Below are positions 45,207-54,302 of a stretch of DNA of 64,000 nt, piece by piece. The position numbers and the translations under genes were made by a program. This stretch comes from Bacillus cereus (lineage in GTDB: Bacteria; Bacillota; Bacilli; Bacillales; Bacillaceae_G). The DNA lies in the NCBI RefSeq assembly GCF_002584535.1, contig NZ_NUOT01000074.1, forward strand, positions 1 to 64,000, read 5' to 3'. The notes below the pieces were generated by a model. The model ran no database searches, was not told the DNA's origin, and saw only the letters and a program-made list of their open reading frames with translations. The first letter of the stretch is position 1. Every line of letters starts with the position of its first letter.

Positions 45207-46325
45207 TCAAACCGGTAATTGAATCTCAATCTTTGTTCCCTGTCCTAGCTTCGTTCTTATTCGAAATGTTCCTTTCAATAGTTCAATTCGTTCTTTCATA
45301 CTTTTTAAACCAAGCGCTGAATCTCTAACTTTTTCTTTAACAAACCCAATGCCGTCATCTTCAATTTGAAAGTTCAACTTACTATTTTCTGTTTTTAAGT
45401 AAACTGATACTCTCTCACACGAAGCGTGTTTTTTACAATTATGCAATGCTTCCTGACTTATACGCCACAGCACTTCTTCTATTTCATCACCAATTGAAAT
45501 AACTCCATCAATTCGAATTGTTACTTGAATACCTAATAACTTTCCGTAATTCTGCACTGCTTCTGCCAGCCCTTTTTCTAATCCCTCTGGTCGTAATTGC
45601 CAAATTAATAACGTCATCTCTTCTAGCGCTTCTTGTGATAATTCCCCCATATAACTAAGCATACCTTGCAATTCTTTATCCTTTGTCATATCAAGAGTAC
45701 CTCTAGCCGTTAACATTATGGAAAATAGCAATTGTTTCACCGAATCGTGTAAATCGCGTGCAAGTCGATTTCTCTCCGCTACAACTACATATTTACGCTC
45801 TTTCTCGACTAACTTAATTCGTTGTATTGTTGTTCCGATTTGGAATGCAATCGCTTCTAATAAGGCTAGTTCTTCCTCTGAAAAATACGTTTTATGTGGG
45901 GAAGCAACATTAAGTAAACCGAACTTCTCGCTACCAGCACGAAGAGGAATCGTCGCATGATGTGTAATCTCTTCTGTCTCTCCCCAATTATATTCAATGG
46001 CATCTTCAATTCGCTTACACTCAATGATATTTGTTGCCTTTTCTAAACGTCCATTTACGAATCGATTCACGCACCAACAATCCCCTTCACACATCGGTTT
46101 TTTTTCATTCCATGTGAGTGCTGGAGGCAAATTCCTATCAACAAGCATACGGTGCGTTCCTTTTTCATCAATAAAAAATACCCAGCCTGTTTGTAGATTC
46201 ATCACTTGTAATAATGTATGTAATACTTCCTCTAACATTTCCTGTAAATCAGTTGCCTCATTTAACAACTCCGCAATTTCTTTCAATGCTTCTAACCGCC
46301 GCATTTCCTTTTCATCATAATTCAT
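45207..46325 (-). CDS. yhcY: GAF-domain sensor histidine kinase (YhcY)
   Basis: About 372 residues: GAF domain (20-170), HisKA_3 dimerisation with phospho-His in ARDLHDSVKQLLFSIML, and an HATPase domain (IEDDGIGF...LGLKSMKERI). The Cys cluster in CEGDCWCVNRF within the GAF domain could bind a cofactor or sense redox (inference). No membrane helix. Start among several ATG/TTG codons; 46325 has GGTGA upstream. Same order as in B. subtilis yhcY-yhcZ. Confidence 0.88.
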   Translation of the reverse strand: MNYDEKEMRRLEALKEIAELLNEATDLQEMLEEVLHTLLQVMNLQTGWVFFIDEKGTHRMLVDRNLPPALTWNEKKPMCEGDCWCVNRFVNGRLEKATNIIECKRIEDAIEYNWGETEEITHHATIPLRAGSEKFGLLNVASPHKTYFSEEELALLEAIAFQIGTTIQRIKLVEKERKYVVVAERNRLARDLHDSVKQLLFSIMLTARGTLDMTKDKELQGMLSYMGELSQEALEEMTLLIWQLRPEGLEKGLAEAVQNYGKLLGIQVTIRIDGVISIGDEIEEVLWRISQEALHNCKKHASCERVSVYLKTENSKLNFQIEDDGIGFVKEKVRDSALGLKSMKERIELLKGTFRIRTKLGQGTKIEIQLPV

Positions 46326-46362
46326 GTTCATCACCAATTATCATTATAACATTAAGAAATTT

Positions 46363-46669
46363 CTAAATACTACAAACAAAAAAAGAAGCTAAATACATCA
46401 GCTTCAGTTTAGGTAATGAGACAGTAAGAACACCGTCTTTAAATGCTGCCGCAATTCTTTCTTGATTCACAAATACCTCTCTTTCAAAATCGACTTGAAT
46501 GTTTTCTTTTTGAAATCCTGGTAAATCTGCTTGCACAATATATTGATCAGAATCCTTTGGAACATCCACTTTAAAACTATTCATGTTCATTGGTTTAGAG
46601 AAAATATCAAGGTCCAAACTGAGCAACACCATTTTGACGATTTACTAGCTTTTGAAATATATTACGCAT
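46363..46669 (-). pseudogene. Hsp20 small heat-shock protein, broken
   Basis: The start MRNIFQKLVNRQNGVAQFGP (46669, with AAGGAAT) runs into a stop; shifted by frame, the Hsp20 sequence follows: FSKPMNMNSFKVDV, YIVQADLPGFQKENIQVDF. The core beta-strands are then missing: DFEREV jumps to ERIAAAFKDGVLTVSLPKL. So one frameshift and an internal deletion of about 50 codons are visible. A terminator hairpin follows at 46379-46406. Confidence 0.85.
46379..46406 (-). terminator. terminator of the hsp20 remnant
   Basis: GAAGCT / AGCTTC stem with a T7 run on the minus strand. Confidence 0.7.
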
Positions 46670-46938
46670 TTTCTATTCCTTCTTATAGATATCAATGAAC
46701 GATGATCTCTTTCTGTCTTTATTAAATTAATTAGTCAAAAAGGGTCGAATTATTTGTTTGATATTTTAATCATGTATTTTTCAATCTAAATATATTATGG
46801 TATGTGAAATTTCAATATTTAAAAGGTATATTGTCTCGTCACAGCTCTAAAAGTTAAATCGTAGAAAGGTATACAGTAATACACTATAGAATACATAATT
46901 GGGAATTTCTAATCTATTTTCATTTGGAGGATAACACT

Positions 46939-47388
46939 ATGGGGTATATTGAAGATTTACGTAAAATTGTAGGTCCACATCCACTTAATTTAGCAGGGGT
47001 TGCTGTTGCTGTTCTAAATGAGCAAGGACAAATTTTACTTCAGAAAAGACAAAGTGGTATTTGGGGCGTTCCTGGTGGTTTTATTGAATTAGGTGAATCA
47101 GCAGAAGATGCAGGAAGACGTGAAGTTTTCGAAGAAACTGGCATTGAGATAGGAGAACTTAATTTAGTAAGTGTTTTTTCTGGAAAAGAGTTTTTGGTAA
47201 AATTACCGAACGGTGATGAATTTTATCCCATCACAATCGCTTATATGTGTAAAGAAATAAAAGGTGGCGTATTACAAGCTGATGGTATTGAATCTTTAGA
47301 AGTTAAATTTTTCAGCTTGCATCAATTACCAGAAAATATTAGTCCATTTATTAAAAAGCTCATTCAACAACAAGTTGTATCCATATAG
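46939..47388 (+). CDS. Nudix hydrolase
   Basis: 149 residues with a complete Nudix box: GGFIELGESAEDAGRREVFE followed by ETGIEIG. It hydrolyses a nucleoside diphosphate derivative; substrate unknown. The N-terminus IGPHPLNLAGV-type is common in Bacillus YjhB/MutT-like enzymes. Start at 46939 (ATG) 7 nt after TGGAGGA. Confidence 0.92.
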   Translation: MGYIEDLRKIVGPHPLNLAGVAVAVLNEQGQILLQKRQSGIWGVPGGFIELGESAEDAGRREVFEETGIEIGELNLVSVFSGKEFLVKLPNGDEFYPITIAYMCKEIKGGVLQADGIESLEVKFFSLHQLPENISPFIKKLIQQQVVSI

Positions 47389-47395
47389 AACATAT

Positions 47396-47427
47396 AAAAA
47401 AGACTTTTATTTTTAAAAGTCTTTTTT
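47396..47427 (+). terminator. terminator of the Nudix gene
   Basis: AAAAAAGACTTTT / AAAAGTCTTTTTT, followed by T-rich DNA. Confidence 0.88.
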
Positions 47428-47453
47428 ACATAACTCTCATTTTTTAGTTTTCT

Positions 47454-47580
47454 TCACTCCACTGTAGCATGTAAACAAGACTTAAAGTGCCCAATTGCAA
47501 ACTCATGTCCTTGCTCATTAAAAGAGGCCACTGCTTTTTCGTGTACAACGATATGAAACCCTTTATTATAGGCATCAGAA
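47454..47580 (-). pseudogene. nicotinamidase/isochorismatase-like gene, 3' fragment
   Basis: Minus-strand frame ...DAYNKGFHIVVHEKAVASFN, then EQGHEFAIGHFKSC and LHATVE-stop. This is the C-terminal strand-helix part of PncA/YueJ-type hydrolases. The gene's other part, at 56371-56784 on the same strand, stops exactly where this piece should begin (VCTDIC), so the two look like one gene split by about 8.8 kb. The left edge of the insert coincides with the direct repeat at 47581. Confidence 0.82.
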
Positions 47581-47695
47581 CACAAATGTATGAATACATG
47601 GTATATCTTAAAAACGCCTTCGAGCTTGTCGGAACAAGATTTTTCACAACTTATAATGCAAATTTATTTCAAAAGGACAAAATGGTATATAAATT
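47581..47695 (+). repeat. 115-bp direct repeat, left copy
   Basis: CACAAATGTATGAATACATG...AAATGGTATATAAAT. About 85-90% identical to 53743-53857. One frame (MYEYMVYLKNAFELVGTRFF, then TTYNANLFQKDKMVY) looks like a protein C-terminus, so the copies may be two decayed ends of one gene family. It directly abuts the nicotinamidase fragment. Confidence 0.85.
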
Positions 47696-47773
47696 TGCTT
47701 AGCATATGTTTTTTTTAATATGTTGATGGGACTTCTTAAAGGCTGAATTAATATAATTTTTACAAACAAAAAT

Positions 47774-47800
47774 GGACCTTTAAAAGAGGTCCTTTATTTC
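47774..47800. terminator. short hairpin terminator
   Basis: GGACCT / AGGTCC stem, then TTTATTTC; orphan, in the remnant-rich gap. Confidence 0.55.
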
Positions 47801-47921
47801 TTACAAAAAATCAACACTATTATTTAAACATAGTCTAATCAAAAGAAAAACCAAAGACCACTGTATTTTCAGTCTTTAGTTTTTCTCATGTAATTAAAGC
47901 ATCTGCGACAAAAACAAAATA

Positions 47922-48059
47922 TTATGGTTTAATGATAACTTTCCCACCTACTCTTGTCATCGCTATTGCTTCAGTCACTTTGGTGCCGTTAGTTGATGTA
48001 TCTCTATAAAAGGCATCCAACGCTTCATCAAACCACTCTGCGTCTTTTAATTTACTAGC
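47922..48059 (-). pseudogene. 3' coding remnant, unknown family
   Basis: ASKLKDAEWFDEALDAFYRD, then TSTNGTKVTEAIAMTRVGG and KVIIKP-stop; clearly protein-like and on the minus strand, with no start. It ends at the thermonuclease remnant. Family not recognised. Confidence 0.5.
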
Positions 48060-48061
48060 TT

Positions 48062-48482
48062 ATGTGTAATGTAGATGGTCAGATGATAAATAAGATGTTA
48101 CTAAAAAAGGGATTAGCAAGGGTTGCTTATGTATATGCACCAAACACAACTCACATCGATGAGTTTTATGCAATTCAAAAAGAAGCACAGAAAAAAGGAA
48201 TTGGGATATGGAGTATTGAAGACTATGCTGCTAATGATTTCAATACAAGTTCTTCAACAAACTCTAATCATCCTAAAACAAATTCTACCCCCCTCTCAAA
48301 ACAATTCAAACGATAATAAAGAAAGCAATGTAGTTTGCAAGGGAAAAATCAAAGGCAATGCAAACAGCAAAATTTATCATGTTCCTGACGGGGATTTTTA
48401 TAATAAAACAACGAATAACATTGTCTGGTTTTGCACAGAAAAAGAAGCGCAAGAAAATGGATATGTAAAATCAAAACGTTAA
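48062..48482 (+). pseudogene. thermonuclease (SNase-like) 3' fragment with frameshift
   Basis: Begins NVDGQMINKMLLKKGLARV and IQKEAQKKGIGIWSIEDYA, the C-terminal part of staphylococcal-nuclease-like enzymes. The catalytic N-terminal half is absent. A frame change at a C6 tract (48288-48293) leads to the second half, VVCKGKIKGNANSKIYHVP...WFCTEKEAQENGYVKSKR, typical of the secreted Bacillus form. Confidence 0.82.
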
Positions 48483-48509
48483 AAAAGCACTTAAAAAAGT
48501 GCTTTTTTT
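48481..48509 (+). terminator. terminator of the thermonuclease remnant
   Basis: AAAAAAGCACTT / AAGTGCTTTTTTT; also faces the minus-strand McrC-like gene end. Confidence 0.88.
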
Positions 48510-48535
48510 CATTAACTATATCATGCATCTTGATA

Positions 48536-50362
48536 TTACACTCGTTGGTGAAACAGCTCATGATAAACATCTACTACTTTTTTGATTGCTTCTGCAATTC
48601 CAAGATGGAAACCATTCTTTTCTTCTAATGGTGTTAATTCCATTAAACGGACTTGATTACTTTCCATAGGGTCTTTAGGCTGTATATTACCCTCATTCTT
48701 CGGATAAACTGCCCAAACTTCGTGCACCGTTCTAAATACACGCCAGTTACCTGGGGATTCATTTTTATATAAGAAAGGAGAATCCATATTGTCACGATAA
48801 GAAATTAACTGACGCATAACATCATTCTTTTTTCTCTTTGCATTAGTCCATATGGCATGTACAGGTCTGTATTTAAAATCAACCATAATTGTTCCAATAT
48901 ATTCATTATCTTCGTATATATCCATTCGAGCATCCGGTCGATTATGCGTTCCATTCGCATAAATCGGTTTATCCAGAACTGTTTTTTCCTTATCGAATGG
49001 TAATCTTTCATCATAAACCAAACGCAATCGAATATTCTCTTTCTTAAATTCAATTACTGTTCCTGGTTCTAAAAAAGGAACTGTAATTGTTTTTGAATTA
49101 GGATGGGTATCAAAAATCCAACCCTTTACCACTTCAAAGCCAACAGTTTCTTTTTGTAATCCGTCTATCAATTGTAAAAACCCCCAAATTTCATACAATA
49201 AATCTGTTCGTTTCCAATAGTAGTCGTAATTGGTATCCAGTGTAATGGATAACTCTTCATTTTTTAACAAGCGATACAGTTGATATAACTGTCTGTATCT
49301 TAAGTCCAAATGCAAGACATGAGGAATGCTCAACACTTGTGTCTCTTCTACTTCTTCTATCCAATCTTCTTTTAATACAAGCAAGCATTCACTTCTCACA
49401 CGTCGAACAAATCGTTCATATTCTATCAATTCATCTAATACTTTAGAGTTCAATCGAACTTTAATGTGTTCATCGTGATGAAAACGTCGTTCATCTTTAA
49501 TCTCTCGTTGTATTTTTTCTTTATGACTATGGAGATATTCCAATAATTCGTTCATTTCTCGCGAGATAAAACGCACGATATTTTTAATCCATTGATTCTC
49601 TAATAAGTTATGATTTCGAGTATGTTTAGGTGTGTAAACGTAATCTCTACTTTCTAGATGCCGAGAACGATAGCGGATACTAGTAGCATCAACAATTCCA
49701 GCTTTTCCTTCTGGCACTAAATTATATTCCTTACGAATCCGCATACGAGGTTCGGTTTGAATCATTTTTAAAGAATTAATCCATTTCAAGTAATCTCTTT
49801 TAACGATATATAACTTTCGAAGAATATGAATGGGAATAGGAAGGGAGCTATTAATTCCAAGACTTGCATTTTTCCTTACCAAGTCTTGTGCTAGTCCATT
49901 CAACGTTTCTTCCACTTCATCACGCATTGAAACCCATTGTTCTTCTGTGATTTGTTTTGGTTGTACCTTGAGCCAAGAATAGTAAGATACATTTTTTACA
50001 ACTACTTTGATACGATAATGTCCAGGAATCAGTGGATAATATCCATCGCGATTGTCTGAATCCTTACCATTATTATATAGATATACAGGACTTATTTCAG
50101 AAGATATATATGCAATATCATCTTCCCCAAATTCTAAATCCCGTTCTGGGAGGGTATCCAACCCATCCATATAAAGACGGGCTGTTTCATCCTCACAAAT
50201 AAATTCTAATAATAAATGTTTGTTTTCTACGACTTCGGGTACGTTTTCATCTTCCATTCGATACAAAAGCGTTTCATCTTGTACGAAGTTAGTAACAGGT
50301 ATTTCTTTTTCGCTTGGGTGATTAGGATTTTGACGAAAAATAACTTTAAACGGTATGACCAT
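48536..50362 (-). CDS. McrC-like protein: DUF2357 plus PD-(D/E)XK nuclease (system 2)
   Basis: 608 residues: a beta-rich DUF2357 start, a long helical stalk (about 150-370) and a nuclease end with RPDARMDIYEDNEYIGTIMV followed by DFKYRP (D and D-x-K, where system 1 has E-x-K). Its ATG overlaps the ATPase stop by 17 nt. Third gene of a coiled-coil protein - ATPase - nuclease operon. Probably cuts foreign DNA under control of the ATPase. Confidence 0.83.
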   Translation of the reverse strand: MVIPFKVIFRQNPNHPSEKEIPVTNFVQDETLLYRMEDENVPEVVENKHLLLEFICEDETARLYMDGLDTLPERDLEFGEDDIAYISSEISPVYLYNNGKDSDNRDGYYPLIPGHYRIKVVVKNVSYYSWLKVQPKQITEEQWVSMRDEVEETLNGLAQDLVRKNASLGINSSLPIPIHILRKLYIVKRDYLKWINSLKMIQTEPRMRIRKEYNLVPEGKAGIVDATSIRYRSRHLESRDYVYTPKHTRNHNLLENQWIKNIVRFISREMNELLEYLHSHKEKIQREIKDERRFHHDEHIKVRLNSKVLDELIEYERFVRRVRSECLLVLKEDWIEEVEETQVLSIPHVLHLDLRYRQLYQLYRLLKNEELSITLDTNYDYYWKRTDLLYEIWGFLQLIDGLQKETVGFEVVKGWIFDTHPNSKTITVPFLEPGTVIEFKKENIRLRLVYDERLPFDKEKTVLDKPIYANGTHNRPDARMDIYEDNEYIGTIMVDFKYRPVHAIWTNAKRKKNDVMRQLISYRDNMDSPFLYKNESPGNWRVFRTVHEVWAVYPKNEGNIQPKDPMESNQVRLMELTPLEEKNGFHLGIAEAIKKVVDVYHELFHQRV

Positions 50363-52298
50363 ATAAACGTAACTCCTTCGCTTTTTCCGCTATCAATTTT
50401 CTTGTTTGTTTAAATTCATATGAATCTGGCATATTAGATAATAATTCTAATAGTTTACTATTTTCTACTTGCTTTGTATCAGGATTATATTGACCAAGTA
50501 ATTCAGTAAATTGTTCATCCGACCCGCGGACTTTTGTTAGAACACGTTGTACTAACTGAATATCAAAAGCTTCTTCTCTACTAAGAGGAGCGTTTAGCGG
50601 AATGTTATTTAGGAAATTGCTGATTTGACGAATAATACGCCATCCGATTCCCAAGTTTCGACTGCAATTTTGCAATTCAATGTGCAAATCCCAGAGGAAC
50701 TTAGATTCATTTTCATGTAATGAAATTTCACGTTCTTTTCTTTTGAATGTTTCGTATTCATCAAATGTAAATGGCTCTGACTTCGGTATAATTGGTTCTT
50801 GTTTACGCTGTTCTTCCATTTGTAGCACATTGGAGTATGGCTGCATGTTTAAAGTAATTACATTTGCTCGGTCTAATACCTTATCAGAGAATTGGAATGT
50901 AGATTCATCAAGATTTACAGTTCCTACAAAAATCACGTTACTTCCTATACGTAAAGTAGGTGGAAATACATTTTGGTTGTAGATTCTTGCACTAAACTCT
51001 TCATTATACAAACGCAAGATTCGTTTATTTTCTTCCAACTCAAGTACCGATAAGAATTGTGAGAAATAATGTTCAACGCGTGCAAGATTCATTTCGTCAA
51101 AGCAAACGATATGCAAGTCTTCACCATATTCATTAGCACGAGCTAAGATATTCATCACGCCGGAATCTCCTGGGCGATATACGTTATGTAATGTATCTAA
51201 ATACCCAATTACATCTGCATCATCTTGCCAAAACGGACGAACCGGTACAAATAGCATTTGGTCCTTGTTTAGTTTCACAGCATTTGCATAACATTGGACA
51301 AGCTTTGATTTTCCAGTACCACTCATACCAGCTAAAATTACAAGACTTCCCGTTTTCATTGCAGTATGGAAATTATATAAATCTTTAGTGTCGTAATAGA
51401 GTCCTAAACGTTTGCATTCATTTTGAAATGCTTCCATAAACTCATGTTCTCTGTATCCAATAGAGTGTTCTTCTGGTGTAACAGTCTCTACAGGTCCTTC
51501 ATCTATTAATTGCTCTTTTGGAGCGTCTGGTGCTTCTAATCCACCAATAGGTTCTCCATGTTCTTCAAGCAAACCTTGCAATTCATCGTATTGGTTTGAT
51601 TCCATAAAAAGAACCTGTTCATGCACATAACTATTCATGACATATTCCGTTTGTAAATTGATGGAATTTACTTGATTTGATGATGTATAGAATCGAAAAC
51701 CACCATGAGCGTAATCATGTTTTTCAAATGAACCGTATAGTGTATATTCTTGCTTGTCTGGTTGATGTTTCCATAAAATCATAGTTGGAGTATCGTCATC
51801 ATCTTTAGGAATTTGTTTATTGTCTCCTATATATTTCTTACCCTGTAATTGTTGTTCAAATACCTCTTTTGTACGCTCAGTTGTTTCTTCTGAAAAAATT
51901 GGAATCGGGTCCAAAAATATACCAGGGGCAAAAGAATCAGACTTCTTAACAATACTTACATCCCTTGCAACATGATACTCCATTCCTCCACTTGGTTTTT
52001 TTAAATCTACTTTAAAAAAGAGTATGTAGCGATTCAAAAAATCGCGAAGCGCTTGCTTTCTGTCGAAGTCGCTTTTAGTAATATCATCATAAAAACCCCA
52101 ATTATTTAACTCCTCCGCATAACAACATACATCTCTTATTTGTCGAGGGAAACTTTCAGGCGGCGTAGAAACGATTCGTATATAAAATTGTAAATTATCG
52201 TTTCGATTGATAATAACAGAACTTCTTCCTGTTGAAACCTCTCCGTCATTTGCTAAAATCCCTGCAATATCAAAATCCCATTTTTTTGCTCCGTACAT
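50346..52298 (-). CDS. McrB-like AAA+ ATPase (system 2)
   Basis: 650 residues: N-terminal region (1-280) with an acidic segment (PKDDDDTP), unlike that of system 1, so the target probably differs. AAA+ domain with Walker A GMSGTGKS (324-331), Walker B HIVCFDEMNLARVEHYF, sensor FVGTVNLDEST and FSDKVLDRANVITL. It is clearly related to the system-1 ATPase through this domain and the C-terminal RLYG tail. It starts one nucleotide after the coiled-coil gene's stop. Confidence 0.86.
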   Translation of the reverse strand: MYGAKKWDFDIAGILANDGEVSTGRSSVIINRNDNLQFYIRIVSTPPESFPRQIRDVCCYAEELNNWGFYDDITKSDFDRKQALRDFLNRYILFFKVDLKKPSGGMEYHVARDVSIVKKSDSFAPGIFLDPIPIFSEETTERTKEVFEQQLQGKKYIGDNKQIPKDDDDTPTMILWKHQPDKQEYTLYGSFEKHDYAHGGFRFYTSSNQVNSINLQTEYVMNSYVHEQVLFMESNQYDELQGLLEEHGEPIGGLEAPDAPKEQLIDEGPVETVTPEEHSIGYREHEFMEAFQNECKRLGLYYDTKDLYNFHTAMKTGSLVILAGMSGTGKSKLVQCYANAVKLNKDQMLFVPVRPFWQDDADVIGYLDTLHNVYRPGDSGVMNILARANEYGEDLHIVCFDEMNLARVEHYFSQFLSVLELEENKRILRLYNEEFSARIYNQNVFPPTLRIGSNVIFVGTVNLDESTFQFSDKVLDRANVITLNMQPYSNVLQMEEQRKQEPIIPKSEPFTFDEYETFKRKEREISLHENESKFLWDLHIELQNCSRNLGIGWRIIRQISNFLNNIPLNAPLSREEAFDIQLVQRVLTKVRGSDEQFTELLGQYNPDTKQVENSKLLELLSNMPDSYEFKQTRKLIAEKAKELRLYGHTV

Positions 52299-52299
52299 G

Positions 52300-53505
52300 C
52301 TACAAAACCCTCTCTCTTATTCTGTTATTTTGGTTTAATAACTCTTTTACTTGATTGAAATTTTTACAAATGTTGATTTTAGTTTTGTCGATTTGTGAAT
52401 ACGAATCGTTTGCATTCAATAGAAATTGGTCTTTATTATCGAGTTCGTATGATAAAACCCAATAAGATTCACAGTCGAGTGGGAATTGATAATCATGGAC
52501 AGCACCTGCCTCTACAAATTTAAATTCGATTTTTTCATTATCAAATTGGTTTGTATATACGGGTTTTCCAATTACAAGAATTCGAGTTTTATTTGTTTGA
52601 TTCAAAGTTGCTTTAATTTCAGTCGTTGTTTTGTTATCAGAACCTTCCTTTGTTAGTTCTTGCAATTGTTTCTCATGCAATTGTTTCTCGTTCATTTGTT
52701 TTGCATGTAAATGATTTAATTGACCTTGCAAATCTTTTATTGTTTCTTCGTACTCTGCTTTTTCTTTATTCCATTTTTCTTGTTTCCCCTTATACTCGTT
52801 AGTTATTGTTTCATTTTCTTTCGATAACTCGTTATACAATCGGTTTTTTTCATTTAGTTTTTCAGTGGTTTTCTTATTGCCTTCTTTTATATCATCTATT
52901 TTTTTCTTATGATTTTCATCACGTTTTTCCAACTCCTTCGTCAGGTTTTCTACCTTTTGTTCGAGTTGTTGTATCTTCTTTTGGTCTTTTTTAGAGGTCG
53001 TCGTTACCTCTTTTGGTTTTTCGTTAGGAATTGGTTTTTGTTTTGTCATCGGTTTTTTATCGTTCGATTCAGTGTTTTCTGATTTAAGTGTAATGGATTC
53101 ATTCGGAAGATTTAATAATTCGCTCTGTTCATCTTTTAAAAGTGCATACAATTGGACTGCCTTTTTTTCTTGGTCTTCAGAAAATAGTTTTGCAAATACC
53201 GTAGCAGCATTAATGTGCTCTGCAATATTTACTAGTTCGTTTACCTCTTTATCTACCAACGATAATCCATCTAGTAGGCTTGGCGCAATTCCTTTGGACC
53301 AGGACATCAATTTTGGTAAATACTTTGTGTCAAGCAAGTTTGAAATAAGCATATTTCTATTTGTTTTATTAGCTTTATTAACGATAGACTGAATTTTATT
53401 TTTTCGGACGCCATTAACTGGAATTTCTGTTTTTTCGTATATTTGAGCCAAAACTTCATTACTAAATCTAGGTAGCAACCATCGCCACACATCTTTACTA
53501 GACAT
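52300..53505 (-). CDS. coiled-coil protein of the McrBC-like cassette
   Basis: 401 residues: an N-terminal helical domain (1-130; WRWLLPRFSNEVLAQIYEKT), a Lys/Pro linker (140-170), a long coiled coil (about 170-295; KKIQQLEQKVENLTKELEKR) and a C-terminal alpha/beta domain (305-401; TRILVIGKPVYTNQF). No catalytic motif is recognised. First gene of the operon, immediately before the ATPase. Coiled-coil partners occur in some McrBC-derived defence systems (the CoCoNuT group); kinship is not shown here. Confidence 0.8.
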   Translation of the reverse strand: MSSKDVWRWLLPRFSNEVLAQIYEKTEIPVNGVRKNKIQSIVNKANKTNRNMLISNLLDTKYLPKLMSWSKGIAPSLLDGLSLVDKEVNELVNIAEHINAATVFAKLFSEDQEKKAVQLYALLKDEQSELLNLPNESITLKSENTESNDKKPMTKQKPIPNEKPKEVTTTSKKDQKKIQQLEQKVENLTKELEKRDENHKKKIDDIKEGNKKTTEKLNEKNRLYNELSKENETITNEYKGKQEKWNKEKAEYEETIKDLQGQLNHLHAKQMNEKQLHEKQLQELTKEGSDNKTTTEIKATLNQTNKTRILVIGKPVYTNQFDNEKIEFKFVEAGAVHDYQFPLDCESYWVLSYELDNKDQFLLNANDSYSQIDKTKINICKNFNQVKELLNQNNRIRERVL

Positions 53506-53742
53506 ACAGTCCCTTCTTTCTAAAAGTGATATTGTTTTTTTGTGTGTCTGAATCCGTTTACATAATTATCACTCCCCTCACAATTGATATTTCTAACCGT
53601 TTATTCCTATTATGTTAAGAGTCTATAAGAATATAAAGATAGAAAATATACATAACAAAATTTTTCTTGTTCAATGAGTAATATTCTCATTCGTTATTTC
53701 CGATAAAGTCCTTAATAAAAGATAAGAAAATATTTCCTGAAT

Positions 53743-53857
53743 CACAAATGTATGATTACATGATATATCTAAAAAAACACCTTCGAGCCTGTGTGAACAA
53801 TTCTTTTTGCAACTTATAATACAAATTTATTCCAAAAGGACGAAATGGTATATAAAT
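53743..53857 (+). repeat. 115-bp direct repeat, right copy
   Basis: Same orientation and length as 47581-47695, with scattered mismatches and small indels. Together the copies bracket the thermonuclease remnant and the three-gene McrBC-like operon. Beyond it a coding-like tail continues (STAFQYNATMN-stop, to about 53890). The rest of 53506-54053 holds the operon promoter region and, near 53963, GGCTCTGTTAAATTTTAA, which resembles an IS end. Confidence 0.85.
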
Positions 53858-54053
53858 CTACCGCCTTTCAATACAATGCGACCATGAATTAGTTTTACAT
53901 TATCCCCCTCCTACGGCGTGCAGCTCTTTTTTAATCAACTAACGGTCTTTATTCAAATTGGCTCTGTTAAATTTTAATGTTGATAATTGAGTAAATTAGA
54001 GGGAAACCCTTATATTTGGATTTCCTGTTTTTATACTTTCGACTTTTTCGCTG

Positions 54054-54302
54054 TTAAGAAACATTTTTTAGCCAAGTAATAATTCGAAGTACCTGAAATG
54101 GTTCAAACCAAGTAATTAAAAACATCACAACGAAGAAAGAAATAAGTGATATGAATTTTAATGTTCCTTTTTCCCGTTTAGCAACTGCTATAAAACTTAG
54201 TGCAATTCCAACTAAAAAAGAAATAAAACTAAAAAGGACAATCGGTTCAGAATAGCCATCTATTTTCCAATTTAATCCGAATAATAATAGCCCTATAAAC
54301 AT
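54054..54302 (-). CDS. small multipass membrane protein
   Basis: About 82 residues with three membrane helices (MFIGLLLFGLNW; IVLFSFISFLVGIALSFIAV; FISLISFFVVMFLITWF). The best ribosome-binding site, GGAGGTG (54341-54347), lies before two in-frame ATT codons (54335-54338), not before the ATG at 54302; the original start codon may be mutated or ATT may be used. Function unknown. Confidence 0.55.
   Translation of the reverse strand: MFIGLLLFGLNWKIDGYSEPIVLFSFISFLVGIALSFIAVAKREKGTLKFISLISFFVVMFLITWFEPFQVLRIITWLKNVS

Noticed and set aside
47444-47702. Small genes on both strands (67 and 71 residues)
   Set aside because: They cross the junction between the nicotinamidase fragment and the direct repeat in the wrong frame; no start signals.
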